64,000 bases of DNA from Paenibacillus sp. 19GGS1-52. Lineage in GTDB: Bacteria > Bacillota > Bacilli > Paenibacillales > Paenibacillaceae. The notes beneath the pieces were generated by a model. The model was not told the DNA's origin. It did no database searches and saw only the letters and a list, made by a program, of their open reading frames with translations. The position numbers and the translations under genes are program-made. Numbering within the stretch: position 1 is the stretch's first letter; every line of letters begins with the position of its first letter. The DNA lies in assembly GCF_022369515.1 (NCBI RefSeq), contig NZ_CP059724.1:1364001-1428000 (forward strand). Reading direction: 5' to 3'. Below are positions 27,302-36,057 of the stretch, piece after piece.

Positions 27302-28044
27302 ATCAAACTCCCGTATTGCAAATTACGGGCTTAAGCGGAGGATATAGTCTGAATAAGCCGGTGCTGCATGATATTGCGCTACAGGTACAGCCTGGCGAAA
27401 TGGTCGGACTAATTGGTTTAAACGGAGCTGGAAAAAGCACGACCATGAAGCATATTCTCGGCCTGATGTCCCCTCAGAAGGGGGAAATCACCGTACAGGG
27501 CAAGACCCGCAATGAAGACCCGAAAGGGTATCATAGTGCGTTGTCTTTTGTACCCGAGTCTCCTCTGTTATATGAAGAAATGACGGTGCGCGAGCATATT
27601 GAGTTTACAGCCAGAGCTTATGGTGTAGATCGTAACGATTATGAGACCCGCAGCAGACATCTGTCCGAGCTGTTTCATATGGATGACAAAATGGACACCC
27701 TTTCATCGCATCTGTCCAAAGGCATGAAGCAGAAGGTGATGATTATGTGTGCATTCGTCGCACGTCCGGCACTATATGTGATTGATGAGCCCTTTCTCGG
27801 TCTGGACCCATTGGGGATTCGCTCTCTGCTTGATTTCATGCTGGAGCTGAAGAAGACAGGCGCTTCAATCCTGCTCAGCTCCCATATTCTTTCTACCATT
27901 GAGAACTATTGCGATCGCTTTATAGTGCTGCATCAAGGCAAGGTCATTGCTGAAGGCACGCTGGCGGAAATCGCAGCAGCATCCGGTCACCCGGGACTGC
28001 CTTTGGAACAGCTGTTCTATGAGCTGGTTCAGGGGGGGAAATAA
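27298..28044 (+). CDS. ecsA: ABC transporter ATP-binding protein EcsA
   Basis: A 248-residue ATPase. Walker A is GLNGAGKST, the signature LSKGMKQKVMIM, Walker B LYVIDEPFLGLDPLG, and the switch histidine is in LSSHIL. The opening (LSGGYSLNKPVLHDI) and the signature region closely match Bacillus EcsA, and the EcsB partner follows. Ecs is linked to control of the site-2 protease RasP, secretion and competence. It overlaps the upstream helicase gene by 4 bp. Confidence 0.93.
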   Translation: MNQTPVLQITGLSGGYSLNKPVLHDIALQVQPGEMVGLIGLNGAGKSTTMKHILGLMSPQKGEITVQGKTRNEDPKGYHSALSFVPESPLLYEEMTVREHIEFTARAYGVDRNDYETRSRHLSELFHMDDKMDTLSSHLSKGMKQKVMIMCAFVARPALYVIDEPFLGLDPLGIRSLLDFMLELKKTGASILLSSHILSTIENYCDRFIVLHQGKVIAEGTLAEIAAASGHPGLPLEQLFYELVQGGK

Positions 28045-28045
28045 T

Positions 28046-29263
28046 ATGGATTTGAAGGAGCTGCGCCGACAGCGGCGTGGCCGTTTCATGGGAAGCATGC
28101 TGCCTTATATGGGTTATATTATTCAGAGCGGTGTGGCGATGATGTTCCTCTTCGTATTAATCATATTCTCTGCTTGGTATACTTCGCTGCTGCGGGATGT
28201 TCCGACGGGAATTCCGATCCGCTGGATCATGCTTGCCCTTCTGGGACCAGCAGCGGTGCATAGCGGCTTTCGGACGTATTTGCAGAGTCCGGATACAGTA
28301 TTCCTGCTGCCTCAGGGTCACCGGATGAGGGAATATTTTGCTCCTACCTGGGTAAGCGGGAACGTGTGGAAGATTCTGCGGATGTTATTTGTATTGATTA
28401 CACTTTGGCCGTTGTACATACGTACCGATGTTTCCCCTAAGCAGCTCTTGGTAACGGCATTGCTGCTGATAGGCGTGAAGCTGCTGGCGAGCTATGGTTT
28501 ATGGCGCGAGATTGCGATGCTGTCACGCCCAGCTGCAATGGCTTATGCCCTGTTGCGCTGGGCTGTAGGGGGTCTGATGGTTGCTGCTTGGCTGTGGCAG
28601 CCATCCGGACGGGGTCTGATCTTCATTGTACTCTTGGCCGCAGCATATCTAGCAGCGCTTACCGTCCCTGGACGTCACTCTGTACCGTGGGAGAGACTCA
28701 TCGCTGTGGAGAAGAATCAGGGAGGCCGTGCACTGATGGTTCTGGGCTGGTTCGTAGATGTGCCTGGCCGTGAACAGCGGGTATATACCCGCCGCTACCT
28801 CTCTAAATGGGGCAGTCGCATCTTGTGGTTGCCAGATACAGCTTACCGCTACCTGTTGACCAAAAGCTTTGCCCGAGGCGATATCTTCGGTATTATTATG
28901 CGAGTTACCGTTTTAGGCTTGCTGCTGAGCTGGTGGAACCATGGCAGCTACCTTGGCAGTGGTATTTATTTGTTCTTCCTATTCATCATAGGTGTGCAGC
29001 TATCCGCGCTGCGTAAACTGCATAGCGAATCGTTCTGGCTCACGGTCTATCCTTTGCCGGAAGGCAGTAAAGGAAGGAATACCACACAATTTGTATTTCG
29101 CGCTCATCTGGTCCTGGCTGTGCTGATCGCTCTTCCTTTTCTGGCCTCAGTAGGAGAGCGTCCGCTGCCAGTAGCCGGAACCTTCGTTGCCGGCGTCTTG
29201 CTGGCCTTTCTGTTCAAGGGCTACTTGTCCCGTAAAGAGGCACACTTGGATGACGATATATAA
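28046..29263 (+). CDS. ecsB: ABC transporter permease EcsB
   Basis: A 405-residue membrane protein with about eight to ten hydrophobic segments, matching EcsB (about 408 residues) in length and position after ecsA. The opening DLKELRRQRRGRFMGS, followed by membrane segments, is EcsB-like. The ATG at 28046 is preceded by a GGGGGG-rich ribosome binding site 2 bp after the ecsA stop; an upstream in-frame extension inside ecsA is not used. No ecsC follows. Confidence 0.9.
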   Translation: MDLKELRRQRRGRFMGSMLPYMGYIIQSGVAMMFLFVLIIFSAWYTSLLRDVPTGIPIRWIMLALLGPAAVHSGFRTYLQSPDTVFLLPQGHRMREYFAPTWVSGNVWKILRMLFVLITLWPLYIRTDVSPKQLLVTALLLIGVKLLASYGLWREIAMLSRPAAMAYALLRWAVGGLMVAAWLWQPSGRGLIFIVLLAAAYLAALTVPGRHSVPWERLIAVEKNQGGRALMVLGWFVDVPGREQRVYTRRYLSKWGSRILWLPDTAYRYLLTKSFARGDIFGIIMRVTVLGLLLSWWNHGSYLGSGIYLFFLFIIGVQLSALRKLHSESFWLTVYPLPEGSKGRNTTQFVFRAHLVLAVLIALPFLASVGERPLPVAGTFVAGVLLAFLFKGYLSRKEAHLDDDI

Positions 29264-29302
29264 GGATAAGTTTTCGTGAGAAACCTATAAATTCCTATCT
29301 CT

Positions 29303-29355
29303 TAAGAATACGGCTCCGCCGTCCTTTCATGGACAGCGGAGCCGTTTATTCTTAA
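29303..29355 (+). terminator. Long hairpin after ecsB, part of a dispersed repeat
   Basis: TAAGAATaCGGCTCCGC.GTCC pairs with GGACaGCGGAGCCGtttATTCTTA across TTTCAT. It acts as a terminator-like structure and resembles the hairpin at 35085-35132. Confidence 0.8.
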
Positions 29356-29425
29356 GATCAGGGAATGTCTGACTAAGGGAAGTGGGAGAGAGCATGGAGC
29401 TCCCTCCCCAGAATGTCATTCCCGT

Positions 29426-29539
29426 TTAGACAAAGAGTGAACGGCTGATGATGACCAACAGGATAAAGAGAACCAGGATAGCACCAGTGCTTGTAAAAGG
29501 GACAGGGTGTACGTATCCGCCTCTAACTTCTTCGCTCAT
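29426..29539 (-). CDS. YjcZ-like small sporulation peptide (37 aa)
   Basis: A 37-residue peptide: a short polar start with GGY (MSEEVRGGY), then a single hydrophobic helix (GAILVLFILLVIIS) and RSLFV at the end. This is the pattern of the YjcZ/SscA family of tiny, spore-associated membrane peptides. The ATG has AAAGGGG upstream. A CATACAAT box (see 29587-29617) lies about 48 bp upstream and fits a sporulation sigma factor. Confidence 0.75.
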   Translation of the reverse strand: MSEEVRGGYVHPVPFTSTGAILVLFILLVIISRSLFV

Positions 29540-29586
29540 GTTCATTCCCCTTTCGTGCGATGAGTTGTTGTACTTGTGTACATCGT

Positions 29587-29617
29587 ATTGTATGTGCGGG
29601 GGGCAATTCGTGTATGG
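29587..29617 (-). promoter_or_regulatory. SigE/SigK-type promoter for the YjcZ-like gene
   Basis: Read on the minus strand, CCATACA, a 16-nt spacer and CATACAAT fit mother-cell sigma factor consensus elements. Confidence 0.5.
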
Positions 29618-29637
29618 GCCAATGACTTGAAAGGCAA

Positions 29638-29675
29638 ATAAAAAAAGTCAACCCCGATTAATCGGGGTTGACTTT
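29638..29675 (-). terminator. Terminator after the aminotransferase gene
   Basis: AAAGTCAACCCCGATT and AATCGGGGTTGACTTT form a perfect 16-bp inverted repeat. The minus-strand side ends in TTTTTT. Confidence 0.9.
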
Positions 29676-29696
29676 GGAAAGTAAAGACTTGAAGGA

Positions 29697-30998
29697 TCAG
29701 GCTTTTTCCAGATCGCGGATTCCCGCATATACAAGGTCGAACAGATCTTCAAGCTGCTCCTCTTCAATACAGGAGAAGGCAATACGCAGATCCGATTCAC
29801 CTAGAGCGATAGTGCCGAGACCGTAATTATGGATCAAATGCAGCCGTAAGTCTTCAGCCGGAACGGTATGCAGCTTCAGACACATGAAGTAGCCGGAGTT
29901 AAAGGGATAATAGGTCCATACTTTATCTCCGTATTTGCCGCTATCGAGTAATGCCTTCACTTTATTCGCGCGGCCTTTCATGATCTGGAACTTCTCTTCT
30001 TTCTGTTCGGTGAATTCCGGTGCCTTCAGTGCATCGAGCACGAAGGTCTGGGACGGATGCGGTCCACTAGAAATGGTGGCGCGGATGATACCCATTGTTT
30101 TTTGTTCCAGAGCCGCTAATAACTCTTTGCTATCCGATGCGTAGGTGATGAAGCCGACCCGGAAACCCCAGACGAACTCTTCTTTGGTGGCTCCGTCAAT
30201 CTTAATCGCCAGTATACGCGGATGCAGATTGGCCAGCTTGCCGAATAAGGATTCCTTGAGCGATTCCTCGAAAAAGAGTCCAAAGTACGCATCATCGCTG
30301 ACAACTACAACATTGATGCCTTCTTCGGCAGCACGGAGGATAGCCGCAACGATTGCTTCTCCTTCTTTAACGCCAGGAGTATAACCTGTAGGGTTGTTCG
30401 GGAAATTCAGCAATACGATCGCTTTACCGCGTTCCTTCTGAGCCAGCAGCGCTTCTAGCAAGCCAGCACTGTTAAAGTTCATATCTTCCGTGAATAGCGG
30501 ATAGTTAACGGTTTCCCCATGACGGCGAATGCCGAAGGTTAGCTCGTAGTTTTCCCAGTTCTTGTCGGGGTAAATGATGGCATCGCCTGATTCTGCGAAC
30601 AGATCGGCAACAATGCTAAGCCCGTGCGTCAGGGCATTGGTAACGATAGGATTGCTAAACGATTTGCCAACGAGCGCAGGGTTCTCGCGCAGCATCTTCT
30701 CCCGCCATACCGTACGCAGCTCCGGTTTGCCTGCCGGTGGGGCATAGCCATACAGGTCTTTGGGACTAAAGGCGGAAAGCTTCTCTTGGATTACGGCAAG
30801 GTGCATAGGCATGCCACCTTCGGTAGCGATACCGATGGTTGCGTTGTATTTCTTGGCATGAGCGGTAGCCTCAGCGGATTGGCTCAGGATGCCTTCTTTC
30901 GGGAAATAAATCTCTTTGCCGAGAGTGGAGAGCATATCGTATACATGCTCATTTCCCGTTTTGATACTTTCGTTCAATTGTCCAGCCATTGAATTCAT
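29697..30998 (-). CDS. Class I/II PLP-dependent aminotransferase
   Basis: About 433 residues with the fold-type I pattern: the ANT-like substrate loop, LNFPNNPTGY, VSDDAYFGLFFEE and the PLP lysine segment KIDGATKEEFVWGFRVGF. It is cytoplasmic and probably acts on aromatic or branched amino acids; the specificity cannot be read. The ATG at 30998 has GGAAGG nine bases upstream, better than earlier in-frame ATGs at 31007 and 31043. Confidence 0.9.
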   Translation of the reverse strand: MNSMAGQLNESIKTGNEHVYDMLSTLGKEIYFPKEGILSQSAEATAHAKKYNATIGIATEGGMPMHLAVIQEKLSAFSPKDLYGYAPPAGKPELRTVWREKMLRENPALVGKSFSNPIVTNALTHGLSIVADLFAESGDAIIYPDKNWENYELTFGIRRHGETVNYPLFTEDMNFNSAGLLEALLAQKERGKAIVLLNFPNNPTGYTPGVKEGEAIVAAILRAAEEGINVVVVSDDAYFGLFFEESLKESLFGKLANLHPRILAIKIDGATKEEFVWGFRVGFITYASDSKELLAALEQKTMGIIRATISSGPHPSQTFVLDALKAPEFTEQKEEKFQIMKGRANKVKALLDSGKYGDKVWTYYPFNSGYFMCLKLHTVPAEDLRLHLIHNYGLGTIALGESDLRIAFSCIEEEQLEDLFDLVYAGIRDLEKA

Positions 30999-31160
30999 CA
31001 GTTTCATCCTTCCAGGGTTCTTGGGGATACATACTGCTAACATTGCCTAACATTATATCACCGTGGCCTGCAACCGTCACTGTAGAAAGCAGCGGTTTTA
31101 GCAATACTTTAAGAACAATTCTGGTGGTTTTCACAGGTAAGGATGAAGTTGAGGAGAAAC

Positions 31161-31775
31161 TCAGCGGTGATAGGGACAATATTTTTCCATCATTTCTATG
31201 GTTTCGGCATCACGTGCCCCGTTTCTTTCGGACAGACCGTCGATGACATTCGCTCGTGCCTCTTCTTTCAGATTCTGACCAAACTTGAATTTCGCCGTAA
31301 TTTCTTCAGGCGTTATGCGTATAACGGCGACCCCCTTCAAGCGGGATTGGTACTGGGGATCTGCTGCGTCAATAGGATCATAGCCGCCCTCCGGTTGGAG
31401 CTTGTTCATGAATAAAGAGAATATGATGGCTTTTTCCGAAGAGTCTTCGACAGCTTCAGCCTTACCGTAGGCTGTTACACTTTTGAAATAAGCAGTCGCA
31501 GGGCAAGCCAACTGGGGATCGCTAAAATAGGATGGGATGAGCGCATACTCATCAGCTACCGTGAAGCAGACGTTCTGCTGGCTGCGGATGGCCTCCATTT
31601 TGCCACCTGCATGACTGCCGTGGAAATAAAAGCAGCCCTTTGCATACACGAAATTCAGCGGCGTAACCCGCGGGTGCCCCTGTTCATCACTTGTTCCAAG
31701 AAAGCCGAAGCTCATCCCGCTCAAAAAAGTCTCTAATTCCTCTTCCTGATCTATCTGAAATTCTTTTCTGCGCAT
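31161..31775 (-). CDS. Pyridoxamine 5'-phosphate oxidase-like flavin protein
   Basis: A 204-residue split-barrel protein. The N-terminal KEFQIDQEEELETFLSGMSFGFLGTSDEQGHPRVTPLNFVY is typical of the PNPOx-like/NimA group that binds FMN, haem or F420. It lies divergent from a MocR regulator, with which such genes often pair. The enzymatic reaction is unknown. AAAGGGAG precedes the start. Confidence 0.85.
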   Translation of the reverse strand: MRRKEFQIDQEEELETFLSGMSFGFLGTSDEQGHPRVTPLNFVYAKGCFYFHGSHAGGKMEAIRSQQNVCFTVADEYALIPSYFSDPQLACPATAYFKSVTAYGKAEAVEDSSEKAIIFSLFMNKLQPEGGYDPIDAADPQYQSRLKGVAVIRITPEEITAKFKFGQNLKEEARANVIDGLSERNGARDAETIEMMEKYCPYHR

Positions 31776-31815
31776 AACAATCCATCTCCCTTTTCAAAAT
31801 AGAATAGAGGATTGC

Positions 31816-31858
31816 TTGACAATAAAAAAGGACCCATTTAGATTATTATTTATGGTCC
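31816..31858 (+). promoter_or_regulatory. Promoter and GGACC/GGTCC operator before the MocR gene
   Basis: TTGACA (31816-31821), a 17-nt spacer and TAGATT form a promoter. GGACC (31830-31834) and GGTCC (31854-31858) form an inverted repeat across it. Such GGACC half-sites are common MocR-family operators, and the position suits autoregulation and control of the divergent gene. Confidence 0.55.
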
Positions 31859-31883
31859 ACTTGGTGGAGAAGGGGGTGGGGGT

Positions 31884-33521
31884 GTGGATATTACATTGGC
31901 ATACGACCAGTATCTGGCTGTGCACCGCTATAAATATTTAGCATTATATCACGCCCTCCGCGCAGCAATATTGGAGGGGACGCTTCCGGGAGGAACAAGG
32001 CTACCGTCTACGCGACGGTTGGCTGTTCTCTATGATCTATCGCGAGGATCGGCGTCGCAGGTGTATGACATGCTGTTGGCTGATGGTTATATTAAGGCGA
32101 AGACAGGCCAGGGGACTTATGTCTCCGATGACAGCTTTGCTGATTCTAGCGGAAACGGTGAAAGGTCGTTAGCGATGCGGCACATCGACGGAGGAAGGGC
32201 AAATACGACTGTAAATGAGTTTGCAGGAGAGGCGAGAAGTGGGGCAAATGCTAAGGATACGGCCAGTCTGGACGAGGCTGGGTTGAATGCAGGTGGAGCA
32301 AACGGGGCTGTTGTAAATGCGGCGGTAGAGGTCAGCGGAAGGGATAGTCAATATGCCACTATCCCACTCTCTGCATGGGGGGAACGCTTGATCAAGCGGC
32401 AAGTGTCGCTATACGACAACACCCCAGAGGACTTTGTCAGCTTCCGCAGCAGTGGGGTGCTGATGGAGCACTTTCCCTACGCTGAATGGCGGAGTGCTCT
32501 GGCCTATGCTGGGGGCAAAGGCGGCGGACGCCTGGAAAATGTCTGCCCACCCCAAGGTGATGAGGGCTTACGGCGGGCACTTGCCGCCCATTTGCGGATT
32601 ACCCGCGGCATTCATGCCGAAGCGGAGCATATCGTACTGTTCAGCGGCTCGATGCAAGGAATTGTCCTTCTGACCCAGTTGCTGCTGGAAGTGGGGAGTC
32701 CGGCTGTCGTGGAGGACCCTGGCTTTCATGGAATTCGCAGAGCCATCGAGACTACGGGCGGCCGCTTGCTTACCGGGAAGTTAGATAGCAGCGGGCTGCA
32801 GCCGGAGGATTGGGACGCACAGCTGCTGTTTGTAACGCCAAGCCGCCAGTTTCCTACCGGAGCGGTGCTGCCTTTGGAGCGGCGGCGGACACTGCTGGAA
32901 TGGGCGCAGCGGCATGATGCGGTAATTGTGGAAGACGATTATGACAGTGAATTTCGTTGGGCTGGACGTCCCATCGAACCCTTGAAAGCACTCGACCGGG
33001 GAGAGCGGGTCGTGTATGTCGGTTCTTTCTCCAATAGCATGTTCAGGGGACTGCGGATTGGTTTTGCCGTGCTGCCCTCGTCGCTGGTGCAGCCGGTTAT
33101 CGCTGCCAAGGCGCTCTATGAGCCGCTCCCGGCCGGGCTGCTGGAGCAGCGGGCATTGGCGCGGTTCATGAATACCGGCGGCTACAGCCGGCATCTGCGG
33201 CGTATGACGCGCCTATACGGCGAGCGTAGCCGCAGCTTCCGCGCACTACTGGCCGAGCGCCTCGGCGGCCTGTTCGCACCGCTGCCCGGCGACGCGGGCT
33301 TGCACATCTACGCCCGCTGGCTGCGCAGCAGCGAGGAGTTCGCTGCTTTCCAGTCGGCGGCACGCAGGCGTGGGACGGACTTTAGGGACGCGGCGCTATA
33401 CCGGATTATGCCGGGCGGGCCTGCGGCCTGCTTTTATTTTTCCCATCTGAATGAGCATGCACAGAAGGAGGGAATAACTCGCTTGCTTCTGGCGTGGAAG
33501 GATATGCAAAATACCACATGA
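31884..33521 (+). CDS. MocR/GntR family regulator with aminotransferase-like domain
   Basis: A 545-residue MocR protein. The N-terminal GntR winged helix (residues about 10-75: LPSTRRLAVLYDLSRGSASQVYDML, then GQGTYVSD) is joined by a long Gly/Ala-rich linker (80-165) to a fold-type I aminotransferase domain. In this domain the usual PLP-lysine motif (GSFSK-x-L) reads GSFSNSMFRGLRIG, so the Schiff-base Lys is Asn at about residue 384. The protein may not bind PLP covalently. GTG start with a G-rich ribosome binding site. Confidence 0.92.
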   Translation: MDITLAYDQYLAVHRYKYLALYHALRAAILEGTLPGGTRLPSTRRLAVLYDLSRGSASQVYDMLLADGYIKAKTGQGTYVSDDSFADSSGNGERSLAMRHIDGGRANTTVNEFAGEARSGANAKDTASLDEAGLNAGGANGAVVNAAVEVSGRDSQYATIPLSAWGERLIKRQVSLYDNTPEDFVSFRSSGVLMEHFPYAEWRSALAYAGGKGGGRLENVCPPQGDEGLRRALAAHLRITRGIHAEAEHIVLFSGSMQGIVLLTQLLLEVGSPAVVEDPGFHGIRRAIETTGGRLLTGKLDSSGLQPEDWDAQLLFVTPSRQFPTGAVLPLERRRTLLEWAQRHDAVIVEDDYDSEFRWAGRPIEPLKALDRGERVVYVGSFSNSMFRGLRIGFAVLPSSLVQPVIAAKALYEPLPAGLLEQRALARFMNTGGYSRHLRRMTRLYGERSRSFRALLAERLGGLFAPLPGDAGLHIYARWLRSSEEFAAFQSAARRRGTDFRDAALYRIMPGGPAACFYFSHLNEHAQKEGITRLLLAWKDMQNTT

Positions 33522-33659
33522 CAAGGTATTATGGAAAGTAGGGAAACGGTGTGACACGGGGGTTGTAAGGAAGCGTCCATTTTTTGAATAAGGTCATGAC
33601 AGAACTGAACAAGATGTGCTAAAAATAGAAGCATTTTCTGACGTTAATCAGCTGGATTT

Positions 33660-33810
33660 CACGTTCAGAAACGACTTAGCAGCATTCACTGCCTCTAAAT
33701 CTGCACTGGGTAGCTAATTTTCGGGAATCCAGTTGGAATAACGGCATTATTTACTGCTAATTAGAGAAATGAGTTTAAATCCTGCGATTTAACAGCATAA
33801 ACTATCGTTA
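33660..33810. repeat. A+T-rich intergenic repeat-like stretch
   Basis: The 33522-33977 gap has no gene. This part contains TTAGCAGCATTCACTGC and ATTTAACAGCAT, the same words (on one or the other strand) as the repeats at 63458-63536. It looks like a dispersed, decaying repeat. Confidence 0.4.
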
Positions 33811-33850
33811 AATAAGTTGAGGCGACTCTCCTGATCTCCTAGGGGGGACG

Positions 33851-33970
33851 CGTTATGCTTACGAAGTAGTTCAATGAAGTATATGCTAACAAAACTTAAG
33901 CGTATGCTTACGAAGTAAGTTTTGCGAAGTGACTACACAGAAGTATATGCTAACAAAACTTTTTAGGAGG
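33851..33970 (+). promoter_or_regulatory. Recurrent 5' leader element before an AraC gene
   Basis: The order is TATGCTTACGAAGTA, AGTATATGCTAACAAAACTTA, GCGTATGCTTACGAAGTAAGTTTT, then AAGTATATGCTAACAAAACTT joined to TTTAGGAGG. The first AAAACTTA can pair with TAAGTTTT (8 bp). That same TAAGTTTT can instead pair with the second AAAACTT beside the ribosome binding site. The GAAGTATATGCTAACAAAACTT segment is present twice. The element is shared with 8771-8845 and 61303-61520. Confidence 0.65.
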
Positions 33971-33977
33971 GAACGTT

Positions 33978-34763
33978 ATGCTGCATGCATCGCCGTCCTC
34001 ATTTGTCATCCTGCCGGCTTTGGCGAAGATTGTATGCGAACCGGGCTGGAAATGGCAAAAAAGAGAGAAGCCGCTGCAAAATTATGATTTGTTTTATGTG
34101 TGGAGTGGGGAAGGCACGGTTGTGTGCAAAGGTGAGCCCTTTCAAGTTGGCAAAGGTAGCTGTTTCCTGTTTCGGCCGGGAGAACATACTAGTGCCACAC
34201 ATAATCCGCAAAAACCGCTCGTACTTACATATATCCACTTCGATGTTATTGGAGAGGTGACGGATATCCCGCAGCCTTACCGTGAGCTTACGGAAACTGT
34301 GGAATTCGAGCATCTGCTCGCTCGGTATGTTCGGCTATTTCTGGTGAAGACTTACGCTGCGGAGGAAGAGGGGCAACTGATTCTCAAGCAGTTGATGATC
34401 CATTTGCTGCGGGAGGATCAAGTCATGCCTGTGGAGCGCCACGTGAGCAATCAGCTGGCTGAGGTTATCCACGAGATTGCCAATTACGTGAGCCAGCACC
34501 CTGGCGCTTCACATCGGGTGGAGGATTTGGCGGCACGAGCGGGCTTGTCGCCACGTTATTTTTCGATCAAATTCAAGGAGCTTACAGGCTCCTCTGTCCA
34601 ATCCTATGTTATTCGTGCCCGGATTGAACGAGCCCAGCATTTGCTGTTATATGCCGGGATGAACGTCACGGAGGTGGCGGATGCGCTTGGCTATCGGGAC
34701 ATTTTCTTTTTCAGCCGCCAGTTCAAGCAGCACACCGGAAAAAGCCCGTCCGAGATCCGCTGA
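33978..34763 (+). CDS. AraC family transcriptional regulator with cupin sensor
   Basis: A 261-residue regulator. The N-terminal cupin-like ligand domain (YDLFYVWSGEGTVVCKGEPF, then RPGEHTSATH) is followed by a C-terminal AraC domain (RVEDLAARAGLSPRYFSIKFKE, then EVADALGYRDIFFFSRQFKQ). Such proteins often control sugar utilisation. AGGAGGG lies before the ATG and the gene is preceded by the recurrent leader. The target is unknown. Confidence 0.9.
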   Translation: MLHASPSSFVILPALAKIVCEPGWKWQKREKPLQNYDLFYVWSGEGTVVCKGEPFQVGKGSCFLFRPGEHTSATHNPQKPLVLTYIHFDVIGEVTDIPQPYRELTETVEFEHLLARYVRLFLVKTYAAEEEGQLILKQLMIHLLREDQVMPVERHVSNQLAEVIHEIANYVSQHPGASHRVEDLAARAGLSPRYFSIKFKELTGSSVQSYVIRARIERAQHLLLYAGMNVTEVADALGYRDIFFFSRQFKQHTGKSPSEIR

Positions 34764-34862
34764 TTCCTTCGTCTTTGTTTCAGTTATTTCCTACTTGGGT
34801 AATACGTTTCAGCCTAGTTTACAGAGAATTTACATAACAGCTTGGAAGGGGAGACACTAGGA

Positions 34863-34982
34863 ATGATGCTCAGACGCCGGATATGCAATACAGAATGTAA
34901 AGGTGGAGGCGGCGGAATTTTTAGAAACCGCTTAAGCAGATTGAAACGGTCCAGTGGAATTATCGCCAACTCCTGGTTCTAA
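34863..34982 (+). CDS. Putative small basic peptide (39 aa)
   Basis: An ATG-ATG start about 10 bases after GGAAGGGGAG opens a 39-codon frame. It has an RRR start, two Cys (C-N-T-E-C), a run of five Gly, and a C-terminus KRSSGIIANSWF. A strong terminator 13 bp later makes a transcribed unit plausible. No family is recognised. It could be a peptide, a spore protein or a chance frame. Confidence 0.4.
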   Translation: MMLRRRICNTECKGGGGGIFRNRLSRLKRSSGIIANSWF

Positions 34983-34995
34983 GCATAGCGTATAA

Positions 34996-35032
34996 AGAAG
35001 AACCGGGGCCCTATAGGGTGTCGGTTCTTCTT
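34996..35032 (+). terminator. Terminator after the putative small peptide gene
   Basis: AAGAAGAACCG pairs with CGGTTCTTCTT; the interior contains CCCTATAGGG. Confidence 0.75.
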
Positions 35033-35035
35033 AAA

Positions 35036-35135
35036 AATATAAGAATTTATGCGCTTCACGCAATAACTTATCCTTATATTTCTCGAAGAAACGGATGCCG
35101 CCTCTTTCAGAGGACAGCGAAGCCGTTTCTTCTTG
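35036..35135. repeat. Bipartite dispersed repeat (complete copy)
   Basis: The first half reads ATATAAGAATTTATGCGCTTC...ATAACTTATCCTTATATTT. The second half is a hairpin GAAGAAACGG...CCGTTTCTTC with inner CCTC/GAGG. Related pieces lie at 29263-29355, 39327-39375, 57390-57425 and 58671-58702. The rest of the 34983-35270 gap shows nothing else. Confidence 0.55.
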
Positions 35136-35270
35136 CTTACTGAGGAGTCTCATTTGTATCCGAATACGAGGCTACATTTGCTTTATGAGCACAGGAAGTT
35201 GATAGTACTAATTAGATGAGGTAGAATCCGTTAATCCAGGTTGCAAGCTATAAGTCCAAAGGAGAGTGAA

Positions 35271-36023
35271 ATGATGTACGAGGTAGTATTGATACGGCAT
35301 GGAGAGAGTGAGTATAACCGCCAGAATCTGTTTACAGGCTGGAGCGATCCCGATTTGACGGAGAAGGGTGTTCAAGAAGCGAAGGCAGCGGGGAAGCTTC
35401 TAAAAGAAGCGGGATATACCTTCGATCTGGCTTTTGCATCTGTACTTAAACGTTCGATCAAAACGCTCAATTATGTGTTGGACGAGATGGATCTGTTGTG
35501 GATTCCCGTACAGAAATCATGGAAGCTGAATGAGCGTCACTATGGTGCCTTGCAGGGACTAAGCAAGAGTGAAACGGCCGTGAAATACGGGGAAGAGCAG
35601 CTGCATATCTGGCGGCGGAGCCTATCGGTCCGCCCGCCACAGCTGGAGCCGGATGATCCACGGTACGCCAGAAATGATATCCGCTATAAAGAGGTTCGAG
35701 CCGGAGATATTCCGCGGGGCGAGAGCCTCGAAGATACGGTTCACCGTGTCGGCGATTTTTGGGTCAACCGTATTGTGCCGCTCATTCGCAAAAAGGAACG
35801 GGTGCTTATTTCTGCACATGGGAATACCCTGCGGGCGCTGATCAAATATATGGAGAATATCGACGAGGCAGCGTTGCTGGATCTTAATATCCCGACAGGT
35901 GTTCCACTGGTCTATAAGCTGGATGAGAATGTGAAGCCGATCAGCCGCTTTTACCTCGGGGTACCGGAGGAAGTGCAGGCGAAGGCTCTAGAAGTAGCCA
36001 ATCAGAGTAAGGTGACGGAATAA
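35271..36023 (+). CDS. gpmA: 2,3-bisphosphoglycerate-dependent phosphoglycerate mutase
   Basis: A cytoplasmic glycolytic enzyme of about 250 residues that interconverts 3- and 2-phosphoglycerate. The phosphohistidine motif [10 protein letters not shown] is at the start, and [18 protein letters not shown]-region equivalents and the second active-site histidine ([15 protein letters not shown]) are present. The length fits the dPGM family. AAAGGAGAG precedes twin ATGs (35271, 35274); either could be used. A strong terminator follows. Confidence 0.96.
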   Translation: MMYEVVLIRHGESEYNRQNLFTGWSDPDLTEKGVQEAKAAGKLLKEAGYTFDLAFASVLKRSIKTLNYVLDEMDLLWIPVQKSWKLNERHYGALQGLSKSETAVKYGEEQLHIWRRSLSVRPPQLEPDDPRYARNDIRYKEVRAGDIPRGESLEDTVHRVGDFWVNRIVPLIRKKERVLISAHGNTLRALIKYMENIDEAALLDLNIPTGVPLVYKLDENVKPISRFYLGVPEEVQAKALEVANQSKVTE

Positions 36024-36057
36024 ATTACAAGTGAATGTGCCTATTACATTAAAAAAA

